Source of the DNA: Actinomycetes bacterium
GTDB lineage: Bacteria > Actinomycetota > Thermoleophilia > Solirubrobacterales > JACPNS01
Reading direction: 5' to 3'
Assembly: GCA_023404495.1 (NCBI GenBank)
Contig: JAEYBE010000045.1
Location: 8,907 to 72,906, forward strand
DNA: 64,000 nucleotides
In this document: positions 15,688 through 22,885 of the stretch, piece by piece
Layout of the letters: each line of letters begins with the position of its first letter
Numbering within the stretch: the first letter of the stretch is position 1
The notes under the pieces: model-generated
What the model saw: the letters and a program-made list of their open reading frames with translations, nothing else
Told to the model about the DNA's origin: nothing
The model's database searches: none
Translations under genes and position numbers: made by a program

Positions 15688-17811
15688 TCAGCCGTGCCCG
15701 AACCGCACATCCGGCAGGACGCGATCTGCCCAGCGCGGCAGATACCACGCCCACTTGCCCATCAGTCGCAGCAGCACCGGCATCAGCAGCAGGCGGATCA
15801 GCATCGTGTCCAGCAGCACGGCGACCCCGAGAATCACTCCCATCTCCTTGGGCGGGAGCGGCCCTGAGAGCGCGAACGTGAAGAACACGGCGACCATCAC
15901 GGCGCCGGCGGCGAAGATCACGCGACCCGAGTGGGCAACCCCACCGATCATCGCCTCCTTTGCGTCGTGACTGTGGTCCCAGTGCTCCTTTGCGCTCGAG
16001 AGCAGGAACACGGTGTAGTCCATCGAGATCGCGAACATCATCGCGAAGAAGAACACCGGCCCCCAAGCGTCGAGGAAGCCCTGCGGCTCGAAGCCGAGCA
16101 GAGAGTGCAGCGCGCCGTCCTGAAAGATCCACTTCGCCACGCCGAATGCGGCACCGGCCGCAAGCAGGTTGGTGAGCACCCCCGCCGCGGCAACCAGCGG
16201 TGCCTGCAGCGCCAGCAGCAAGAGCGCGAAGCCGAGCACCAGCACGACGCCGATCACTTCCCACGTCTTTCCGTCGAGCGCCGACTTCAGATCGTGGTTT
16301 TCGGCCACGACCCCGCCGACCATCGCACCGCTCGGCAGCGATTCGCGCAGCCGGTCGATCGTCTGTCCGACTGCCGGCGAAGACGGGTCGTTTGCGGGGA
16401 CGGCGTTGAACATCACCCAATCGCTAGTTGTCTGTGGCGGTGTCGTTGCGGCAATCCCCTCGTCTGAGACAAGTACCGCCTTGACATCCTGCGATTTGTC
16501 CGCGGGCGCGACGACCTGCATCGCTCCAGCAGCACCCGGACCCAGCGCCTGGGCGACCTTCTCATAGCCGACTCGCGACTGGTCGCCCTCCGGGACGACC
16601 TTGATCGACGGCATCGCCGTCTGGAGTGAGAAGACCGGAATCGTCAAGGCGACCAGGATTGCCAGCGCGGCGCCGCCGAAGGCCCAAGGGTGACGCCAGA
16701 GGCGCTCCGCCCAAGCAGCGAACGCGGCAGAGCGGTGCTCGCCGCTGTGCGCCCACGGCAGACCGAGCTTGTCGACGCGCGGCCCGAGCTTCGCCAGCAC
16801 GGCAGGAAGCAGGGTCATCGTGGCAAGCAGGATGAAGACGACCGACAGCATGATCCCGAGGCTCATCGAACGAAACGCTGGACTTGGCACCAGCATCACC
16901 GCGGAAAGCGAGATCAGAACGGTGGCGCCCGAGAAGAGCACCGCCTTTCCGGCGGTGTCCATCGTCACCGCCGTCGCGTCGCTCGGCGACATCTCCGAGC
17001 CGAAGAGCGCCCCGCGGAAGCGGTGCACTATGAACAGCGCGTAGTCGATGCCCAACGCCAGCGCGAACATCAATGCGAAATTCATCGCCCAGATCGATAC
17101 TGGCGTGACCTTCGTCGCCAGGAAGAGGGATCCGGCCGCCGCAACCAACGAGACGATCGTCAACATCAGCGGCAATCCCGCGGCAACCAACGACCCGAAC
17201 GCGATCAGCAGGATGAACAGAGTCACCGGCCACGAGATCAGCTCTGACTTCATCATCGCGTCACGATTGGCGACGTTGAAGTCCGACCACATGCCCGGAG
17301 CACCGGTGAGATTCGCCGTCACGCCCTGTCCCGACGCTGCCGCCACATCCTCTTTGATGCGATCGGCGGCGCGAACCATTTCGTTCGAGCCCTCGGCAGC
17401 GCCGGCCTGAAGCACGGCGGTCCTGCCGTCGCGGCTGATCGTCATCCCCATCTGCGGCTGCGCCACCGAGGTGACCGCCGGATCGGATTCGAGGATCTTC
17501 GTCACGTCGGCCAGCGTCTGCTTGAACGGCGCGGCCGAGACGGTTTGACTCTCGGAGCTGACAACAACCATCAGGCCGTAGCCGCCAAATCCGGCGAAGT
17601 CACGGTCGACGATCGCGCGTGCGGCGACCGACTCAGAGCCAGAAGCCTCCCAGCCCGCGCCGGAGAGCGCGTGTTCCACTCGCGGCGCGAAGAAGCCGAG
17701 CACGAGGATCAGCAGGGTCCACGAGATCATCACCGCCTTGAAGTTCCGAGCCATCAGACCGCCGAAGCGGCCGATCGGACCCAGCTTGTCTTTGGTTGCC
17801 GAGGCGGTCAC
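15688..17811 (-). CDS. MMPL/RND-family membrane transporter
   Basis: 707 aa with the duplicated MMPL arrangement: TM1 (AVMISWTLLILVLGFFAP), periplasmic domain, TM cluster with ALALGIDYALFIVHRFRGAL, second TM (WAFGGAALAILVALTIPVF), periplasmic domain, and TM cluster with MFAISMDYTVFLLSS. Each cluster carries the Asp of the GxxxDY motif used in proton coupling. The start overlaps the stop of the DUF2892 gene by 4 bp, so it belongs to the SQR-like operon. That pairing suggests export of a hydrophobic or sulfur-related compound, but the substrate is unknown. Confidence 0.94.
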   Translation of the reverse strand: MTASATKDKLGPIGRFGGLMARNFKAVMISWTLLILVLGFFAPRVEHALSGAGWEASGSESVAARAIVDRDFAGFGGYGLMVVVSSESQTVSAAPFKQTLADVTKILESDPAVTSVAQPQMGMTISRDGRTAVLQAGAAEGSNEMVRAADRIKEDVAAASGQGVTANLTGAPGMWSDFNVANRDAMMKSELISWPVTLFILLIAFGSLVAAGLPLMLTIVSLVAAAGSLFLATKVTPVSIWAMNFALMFALALGIDYALFIVHRFRGALFGSEMSPSDATAVTMDTAGKAVLFSGATVLISLSAVMLVPSPAFRSMSLGIMLSVVFILLATMTLLPAVLAKLGPRVDKLGLPWAHSGEHRSAAFAAWAERLWRHPWAFGGAALAILVALTIPVFSLQTAMPSIKVVPEGDQSRVGYEKVAQALGPGAAGAMQVVAPADKSQDVKAVLVSDEGIAATTPPQTTSDWVMFNAVPANDPSSPAVGQTIDRLRESLPSGAMVGGVVAENHDLKSALDGKTWEVIGVVLVLGFALLLLALQAPLVAAAGVLTNLLAAGAAFGVAKWIFQDGALHSLLGFEPQGFLDAWGPVFFFAMMFAISMDYTVFLLSSAKEHWDHSHDAKEAMIGGVAHSGRVIFAAGAVMVAVFFTFALSGPLPPKEMGVILGVAVLLDTMLIRLLLMPVLLRLMGKWAWYLPRWADRVLPDVRFGHG

Positions 17812-18065
17812 TGGGTGACCTCCTCGGGAGGCGCGCCGCTACCGGGCCGAAGACCCGCGAAGCGCTCAAGGATCAGCGAAGCGCCGCAGAAGCCGGCCGT
17901 CGCGTAGAGCAGTTGGTTGAGCGCCACAAATCCGGTCAGCAGCAAGAACCACGGCGATACGACCGCCACGAGGATCGAGCCGATCAGCACCAGGCTTCCG
18001 GCGAGCACGAAGAGCACGCGCTCAAGCGGCCAGACGCCGCGCCATGTCGTTCGACACTTGTTCAT
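17808..18065 (-). CDS. DUF2892/YgaP-type small membrane protein
   Basis: 85 aa with the family pattern: charged N-terminus (WPLERVLFVLAGSLVLIG), two membrane helices with a PWFLLLTGFVALNQLLYA hairpin, then GFCGASLILER. In YgaP-like proteins such a domain accompanies rhodanese or sulfur oxidation genes. It overlaps the SQR-like gene upstream and the MMPL gene downstream by 4 bp each, so the three genes are co-translated. Confidence 0.88.
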   Translation of the reverse strand: MNKCRTTWRGVWPLERVLFVLAGSLVLIGSILVAVVSPWFLLLTGFVALNQLLYATAGFCGASLILERFAGLRPGSGAPPEEVTQ

Positions 18066-19285
18066 AGGATCACCTTCCCGCGCTTGCGCGACCCGAGAAA
18101 GATCTTCTCGAACGCAAGCTTTGCCAGGTGCGCCTGGGGCCCGGCCATTGTGTGCGCTTTTGGAGTCAGGCCGCGCTCGCCGCGGGCGAGCACGTTGTCG
18201 GCCTTGAAGATCACGCCGTTGTTTCCGGCGTCGAGCACGCAGATCGCGGAGAGTTCGTCCAGCGGGAGCGATTCGCTCTTGCCGGAGTTGATCTCGGCGG
18301 CGATGTTGCGCGCCGCAACCTTGGCCATCGTCTCGGTCATCTGCCCGGTTTTGGGCACGCCGGCCGGGACGGGCGTCGGGTCGGGTGGAGCGATCGCGAT
18401 TGCGACACCGGCGGCGTAGACCTCCGGGTGCTCGGCGTGGCGGTAGTGCTCATCTACCGGCACGAAGCCCATCGGGTTGGCCAAGCCTTCCGTGTTCGCG
18501 ATCACGTCGACTCCGGTGAACGGCGGCACGATCATCGAGTACTTGTGCGGCAGCTTGCGACCCGAAGCGAGTTCGAACTCGTCTGCTGTCACGCGCGTGA
18601 TCTCAGTGTTCGGCAGACCCTCGATGTCGAGCCGATCGAAGAACTTCTCAACCAGCTTGTGTGAGTTGCCGACGCCCCCGAGACCGAAGTGGCCGAGCTC
18701 TGGCTCGGCGCTGATGAAGGTCACCGGCGCCTCGTCCGCAAGGCCGGCCTTCTTGATTTGATGCTTGACGTTGAAAAGGAACTCGTAGGAAGCGCCAAAG
18801 CACGATCCGCCCTGCGCGGTTCCGACCACCACGGGACCCGGGTCGTTGAGGAACTCGCTCCACGCTTTGCCCGCGCCCTGCGCGTGCTCGAGATTGCAGA
18901 CCGACTGCGTGTGGCCGGCCTCGAGCCCGAGACCCTCGATCTTCTCAAAGGCCAGGCGGGGTCCGGTGCCGATGAAGAGGTAGTCGTACGTCAGCTCCTC
19001 GCCGCCAACGGTCGTGACCACGCGCGCATCGAGGTCGATCTTGCTCGCTGCGTCGTTGACGAAGCGGATCCCCTTCTTCGCGTACAGCGGCGCGAGCGGG
19101 AAGGTGACGTCCTCGGCCTTGCGTACGCCGAACGGAACCCAGATCAGAGAGGGAATGAATGTGAAGTCCTCGCGCGGGTCAAGCACGACGATCTCGTGCT
19201 CGTCGCCGACTCGCTTGCGCAGCTCCAGCGCGGCGGTGAGGCCGGCGAAGCTCGATCCGAGGATGACTGTGCGTTTGGCGTTCAT
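18062..19285 (-). CDS. Sulfide:quinone oxidoreductase-like FAD flavoprotein
   Basis: 407 aa. FAD-binding Rossmann motif VILGSSFAGLTAALELR at the N-terminus; second pyridine-nucleotide-type region around VVVGTAQGGSCFGASYEF; the C-terminal FAD contact is DAGNNGVIF. Cysteines occur at SVCNLEH, GGSCFGAS and AICVLDAG. It resembles the SQR/FCSD group, which oxidises sulfide with quinone as acceptor; the NDH-2 group is the alternative. GAGGAAA precedes the ATG. It heads the SQR-DUF2892-MMPL operon and is divergent from an ArsR repressor with a dyad between them. Sulfide as substrate is inference. Confidence 0.85.
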   Translation of the reverse strand: MNAKRTVILGSSFAGLTAALELRKRVGDEHEIVVLDPREDFTFIPSLIWVPFGVRKAEDVTFPLAPLYAKKGIRFVNDAASKIDLDARVVTTVGGEELTYDYLFIGTGPRLAFEKIEGLGLEAGHTQSVCNLEHAQGAGKAWSEFLNDPGPVVVGTAQGGSCFGASYEFLFNVKHQIKKAGLADEAPVTFISAEPELGHFGLGGVGNSHKLVEKFFDRLDIEGLPNTEITRVTADEFELASGRKLPHKYSMIVPPFTGVDVIANTEGLANPMGFVPVDEHYRHAEHPEVYAAGVAIAIAPPDPTPVPAGVPKTGQMTETMAKVAARNIAAEINSGKSESLPLDELSAICVLDAGNNGVIFKADNVLARGERGLTPKAHTMAGPQAHLAKLAFEKIFLGSRKRGKVIL

Positions 19286-19338
19286 GGGCGTTTCCTCATG
19301 GCTCCTGAGGGGTGAGCTTTGCTTTGCTTTACAACACT

Positions 19339-19358
19339 ATACAACTTTATAGTTGTAT
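19339..19358. promoter_or_regulatory. Candidate ArsR operator
   Basis: Perfect inverted repeat ATACAACT-TTAT-AGTTGTAT in the AT-rich divergent region between the SQR operon and the ArsR gene, with an additional ACAAC half-site at 19331-19335. Its position suits repression of both directions. Confidence 0.6.
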
Positions 19359-19409
19359 ATGCGATATCATTGTTCAAGTAACCACCTACCCCTCCTTTAC
19401 GATCAAGCA

Positions 19410-19763
19410 ATGCCGAGCAAAAGAGCCCAGAAGATCGAGATGACCGAGCCGCTGATCGAGCTCGTCGCCGAGCGCTTCCGCGTTCTCGGGGAGCCGATGC
19501 GAATCCGGCTGCTCAACGAGTTGCGCGAGCGAGACCTCAGCGTCGGCGAGCTGCGCGCTGCAACCGGCGCCTCGCAGCAGAACGTCTCCAAACACCTCGG
19601 CATCCTGCACCAGGCCGGCATGGTCGATCGCGAGAAAGTCGGCAACCAGACGCGCTACAGCATCGCCGATCCCGGTGTGTTCGAGCTCTGCGAATTGGTC
19701 TGCGGGGGAGTACGCCGGCAGATGGATGCGATCGACACGATTCTGCGCGACGCTGCGGCTTAA
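19410..19763 (+). CDS. ArsR-family regulator
   Basis: 117 aa from the ATG at 19410; the frame is open upstream but would run through the operator. HTH: FRVLGEPMRIRLLNELRERD, LSVGELRAATGASQQNVSKH, LGILHQAGMVDREKVGNQTR. A Cys pair is present in the C-terminal helix (FELCELVCGGVRR), in the region where sulfide/persulfide- or metal-sensing ArsR proteins carry thiols. It is divergent from the SQR-DUF2892-MMPL operon, which it likely represses in response to a thiol-reactive or sulfur signal. Confidence 0.9.
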   Translation: MPSKRAQKIEMTEPLIELVAERFRVLGEPMRIRLLNELRERDLSVGELRAATGASQQNVSKHLGILHQAGMVDREKVGNQTRYSIADPGVFELCELVCGGVRRQMDAIDTILRDAAA

Positions 19764-19819
19764 CGCGCCCTGAACATCGCTTTGTTGGCCGGTCAATTGG
19801 GCTGTCGTACATTTGACCC

Positions 19820-20503
19820 ATGGACACCTCAAGTGACTGGACTCTCTGGCTGATCCTGGCGGGAATCCCCCTGCTGTTCGGCCTCTTCGCTCAGATGTCG
19901 GTCAAGCGCACGTTCGCCAAGTACAGCGAGATCAGGCCGGTAAATGGCATGACAGGAGCTGACGCGGCGGCCGCTGTGCTTCGTTCATCTGGCCTGCCCG
20001 GACTGACGATCAACCCCGTGGAAGGTCACCTGACCGACCACTACGACCCACGCAACAAGACGCTCAACCTTTCGGCCGATGTCGGCCAAGCGAGCAGCGT
20101 CGCCGCGATCGGTGTGGCTGCCCACGAGGCCGGCCATGCAATCCAAGACGCCAAGGGCTATTGGCCGATGACGGTGCGGCAGACGCTGGTGCCGGCCGCG
20201 ACGATCGGATCGCAGCTCTGGATCCTGCCGGTCTTCATCGGCTTCATCCTGCAGTCGACCGGACTGGTGACGATCGGACTCGTGTTCTTTGCGGCCGTCG
20301 TGCTCTTCCAGTTGGTGACGTTGCCGGTCGAGTTCGACGCCTCGAACCGTGCGCTGGTGGCGCTGGAAGAGAACCACCTGCTCGCGTCCGGCGAGATCGA
20401 CGGCGCACGCGCGGTGCTGCGCGCCGCCGCACTGACCTACGTCGCGGGCTTCGTCGCCGCGCTCGGTCAGCTCGTCTACTTCTTCCTGGCCAGCCGCAAC
20501 TAG
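19820..20503 (+). CDS. YugP-type membrane zinc metallopeptidase
   Basis: 227 aa. N-terminal membrane anchor (WLILAGIPLLFGLFAQM), then the zinc motif HEAGH within VAAHEAGHAIQDAKGY, followed by membrane helices and a C-terminal hydrophobic pair. The segment HYDPRNKTLNLSADVGQASS just before the motif is typical of the Zn_peptidase_2 (YugP) family. A Glu after the membrane helices (VEFDASNRA) probably supplies the third zinc ligand. The family is thought to process membrane or secreted proteins. Convergent and nearly abutting the L,D-transpeptidase-like gene. Confidence 0.92.
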   Translation: MDTSSDWTLWLILAGIPLLFGLFAQMSVKRTFAKYSEIRPVNGMTGADAAAAVLRSSGLPGLTINPVEGHLTDHYDPRNKTLNLSADVGQASSVAAIGVAAHEAGHAIQDAKGYWPMTVRQTLVPAATIGSQLWILPVFIGFILQSTGLVTIGLVFFAAVVLFQLVTLPVEFDASNRALVALEENHLLASGEIDGARAVLRAAALTYVAGFVAALGQLVYFFLASRN

Positions 20504-21286
20504 CTAACGGATCGAGACCGGCGTGCCCGGCGGCGTGAGCGAGAAGAGCTTGCGCACGTCGCCGTTGCGCATCCGAACGCTGCGCTCCTTGCCGCGCCCG
20601 GGAATGCGCCCCGGCCGGTTGGTTCCATGGATGCCGATAGTGCGGCCGCCCGGCCAGTCCGATCCGCCGGCGACCTGGGCGGAGAGGCCCAGCGCAAAAG
20701 GTCCAAATCGGCCCTTGGGATTGACCGATTCAAATCGATTGCGCACGTAAAAGCTCCCGGCGGGAGTCGACGCCTTGCTGTTGCCGACGCCAATGGCCGC
20801 GTTGAAGATCGGCTTCTCGTACTTGAGGAGCGTCAGCGTGAGTGCCGTGCGGTCGATTTCGATCCTTGTGTGGATCACGCGATACTTCTCGAGGGCGCTC
20901 CGCGCGACCCAGCCCCGTGCATCCGACCCGCGCATCGGCAGGCGAACCTCAGTCCAGATCGTGCCGTCGTCGTAGACGCGCTCGCGCAGAGCGAGCACGA
21001 GCTCGCTGGTCTTGTCCGGCGTGCGCGTGGTGAGTTTGCGCAGCTTGATCCCGCGCTGGCCGGGCTCGCTCCAGGCCGAGGTGCGTCGACCGACGAACGC
21101 CCAGCGCGAGGTGTCGCGCTCGTTGGAGAGCAATGTCTCGGTGAATATCCCCTGCGCCCCGCCGCGTGTTTTGGGTGGCTTGGCGCCCTTCGCGGGCAGC
21201 GCTGAGGCGAAGACGAGCAGGACCGCGAATGCGGACAGCAGCGCGAGGGCAGATCGCGCTAGTCGGGCGGAGGCGACTGCATGCAT
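20504..21286 (-). CDS. L,D-transpeptidase (YkuD)-like secreted protein, expected Cys replaced by Ser
   Basis: 260 aa with a signal peptide (SALALLSAFAVLLVFASALP), an SH3-like N-terminal part, and a YkuD domain (about 139-259): IHTRIEIDRTALTLTLL, STPAGSFYVRNRF, IGIHGTNRP with His220. Active family members carry a nucleophile Cys in an SHGC-V/I-R motif. Here the aligned segment reads GKERSVRMRNGD, with AGC-coded Ser236 where Cys is expected. The family cross-links peptidoglycan; this member may be inactive or have altered chemistry. The fold assignment is strong, the activity is not. Confidence 0.88.
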   Translation of the reverse strand: MHAVASARLARSALALLSAFAVLLVFASALPAKGAKPPKTRGGAQGIFTETLLSNERDTSRWAFVGRRTSAWSEPGQRGIKLRKLTTRTPDKTSELVLALRERVYDDGTIWTEVRLPMRGSDARGWVARSALEKYRVIHTRIEIDRTALTLTLLKYEKPIFNAAIGVGNSKASTPAGSFYVRNRFESVNPKGRFGPFALGLSAQVAGGSDWPGGRTIGIHGTNRPGRIPGRGKERSVRMRNGDVRKLFSLTPPGTPVSIR

Positions 21287-21360
21287 GCACCGGGATTATC
21301 GGACGGTCTCAAGCGCGGCCTGACTGCGGATCTGGACGGATAATCTTCGGAGTCCCTCAC

Positions 21361-21434
21361 GGGCGCGTAGCTCAGTTGGTTAGAGCGCCTGCCTTACAAG
21401 CAGGAAGTCGCAAGTTCGAGTCTTGCCGTGCCCA
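21361..21434 (+). tRNA. tRNA-Val (anticodon TAC)
   Basis: Acceptor GGGCGCG (21361-21367) pairs with CGTGCCC (21427-21433) with one G-T, and the discriminator is A. The anticodon stem CCTGC/GCAGG encloses loop CTTACAA. Plus strand, about 150 bp before tRNA-Asp. Confidence 0.96.
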
Positions 21435-21461
21435 TGTCTGATTGTCGCCGGCCGTTTGATT

Positions 21462-21535
21462 GTCGCCGCCTTCGCGGCGACGCGTTGCACGCAGCTTGGC
21501 CTCAGGATGCCGGGTCAAGGCCCCGCCATCCTGAG
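21462..21535. terminator. Two hairpins between tRNA-Val and tRNA-Asp
   Basis: GTCGCCGC-CTTC-GCGGCGAC (21462-21481) is followed by CTCAGGATG...CATCCTGAG (21501-21535), the latter followed by TTTGTGT. The second is the better terminator candidate for the tRNA-Val transcript. Confidence 0.55.
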
Positions 21536-21579
21536 TTTGTGTCACGCGCGATCTATCTGCCACAATGCTCCGGCATCTT

Positions 21580-21653
21580 GGGGATGTAGCTCAGTTGGTT
21601 AGAGCGCCGCCCTGTCAAGGCGGAGGTCGCGAGTTCGAGTCTCGTCATTCCCG
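21580..21653 (+). tRNA. tRNA-Asp (anticodon GTC)
   Basis: Acceptor GGGGATG (21580-21586) pairs with CATTCCC (21646-21652), and the discriminator is G. The anticodon stem CCGCC/GGCGG encloses loop CTGTCAA. It is followed by T-rich sequence (GTTTTTCG) that may end transcription. Confidence 0.96.
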
Positions 21654-21703
21654 TTTTTCGTTCGCTGGTTTGCTCGTTTGCCGCCATCTCGGAGGTTTCA
21701 GAC

Positions 21704-22876
21704 TTGGAAGCATCGGCATCTCCCGTTGAAAGCTCGTCGCGGATCAAAGACCACGCGGTCACTCCGCTTGAGCTGTTCTTCGATCTGGTCTTCGTCCTCG
21801 CTTTCACCCAGGTGACCGCCAAACTCGCCGAGGACCTGACTTGGTCCGGAGTCGGCCGATCGGTCCTGGTGCTCGGCGCTCTCTGGTGGGCGTGGTCTGG
21901 CTACGCCTGGCTGACGAATGCCTTCGATCCGAACGAGCGGCTGATGCGGCTGCCGATCTTCTTGTCGATGGCGGCCCTGTTGATCGTGGCGCTTGCAGTG
22001 CCTCAAGCGTTCGGCGAGAACGCGTTGCAGTTTGCGCTCGCCTACTTCGTCGTGCGCGCGGTGCACGTCCTGATCTTCTACTGGAACTCCTCCGACGAGC
22101 CCGATGTGCGTCGCGCGATACTCAAGCTGACACCGACGATGCTGATTGCGCCGGCTCTGATCGTCCTCTCGACGGCCTTTGACGGCTGGGTCCAAGCAGC
22201 AATATTCGCGGCGGCGCTGGCGCTCGACTATGCCGGGCCGTACATTCGCTCGGATGACGGATGGGCCGTGATGCCCCACCATTTCGCCGAACGCTTCGGC
22301 CTGATTGTGATCATCGCGCTAGGAGAGTCGATCGTCGCGATCGGAGCGGGTACGGGGGAAGTCGAGATCACCGCCGAACTCGCGATCGTGGCGACCTTTG
22401 GAATCGGAGTGGTCTGCGCGCTCTGGTGGATCTACTTCGACGTCGTGATCACGGCCGCCCGCATGCGCCTGGAGTCTGCCGCGCCGGCCGAACGTGTGAA
22501 GCTCGCCCGCGACAGCTACTCGGTGATGCACCTGTTCCTGATACTCGGCATCATCTTCGCGGCCCTCGGCATCAAGAAGACGCTCGGGCACTACCACGAC
22601 CCACTCAAGGAGATCCCGGCGTTCACGCTATGTATCGGGCTGGCGCTATACGTCGCCACGCTCTCAGCGATCCGGCGTCGGAACATCGGATCGTTCAACA
22701 TCCCGCGGCTCTTTGCGGCCGCCGCGCTTGTCGCGCTCTACCCCGCGGCCCGAGAACTTGAGTCGATGTACACGCTCGCGGCGGCTTTCACGATCCTGTT
22801 GCTGCTGATCCTCTTTGAGAGCTGGCGCTATCGAGAGGTGCGCGCTCGCATCCGCGCCGCCGAAGCGCAGCACTGA
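21704..22876 (+). CDS. Low-temperature-requirement A (LtrA) family membrane protein
   Basis: 390 aa from a TTG at 21704 with GGAGG eight bases upstream. The LtrA signature begins the protein: VTPLELFFDLVFVLAFTQVT. About 12 membrane helices follow; other conserved parts are GALWWAWSGYAWLTNAFDP, DYAGPYIRSDDGW, MPHHFAERFGLIVIIALGES and VVCALWWIYFD. The family was named from a Listeria cold-growth mutant; the biochemical function is unknown. A single-gene unit, tail-to-tail with ppk. Confidence 0.95.
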   Translation: MEASASPVESSSRIKDHAVTPLELFFDLVFVLAFTQVTAKLAEDLTWSGVGRSVLVLGALWWAWSGYAWLTNAFDPNERLMRLPIFLSMAALLIVALAVPQAFGENALQFALAYFVVRAVHVLIFYWNSSDEPDVRRAILKLTPTMLIAPALIVLSTAFDGWVQAAIFAAALALDYAGPYIRSDDGWAVMPHHFAERFGLIVIIALGESIVAIGAGTGEVEITAELAIVATFGIGVVCALWWIYFDVVITAARMRLESAAPAERVKLARDSYSVMHLFLILGIIFAALGIKKTLGHYHDPLKEIPAFTLCIGLALYVATLSAIRRRNIGSFNIPRLFAAAALVALYPAARELESMYTLAAAFTILLLLILFESWRYREVRARIRAAEAQH

Positions 22877-22885
22877 CCGACCAAG

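Noticed and set aside
16690..17247. Plus-strand open frame inside the MMPL gene
   Set aside because: Antisense to a strong MMPL coding region and without a plausible fold.
21462..21535. Riboswitch or T-box between tRNA-Val and tRNA-Asp
   Set aside because: Two simple hairpins without conserved riboswitch motifs, and the downstream gene is a tRNA.
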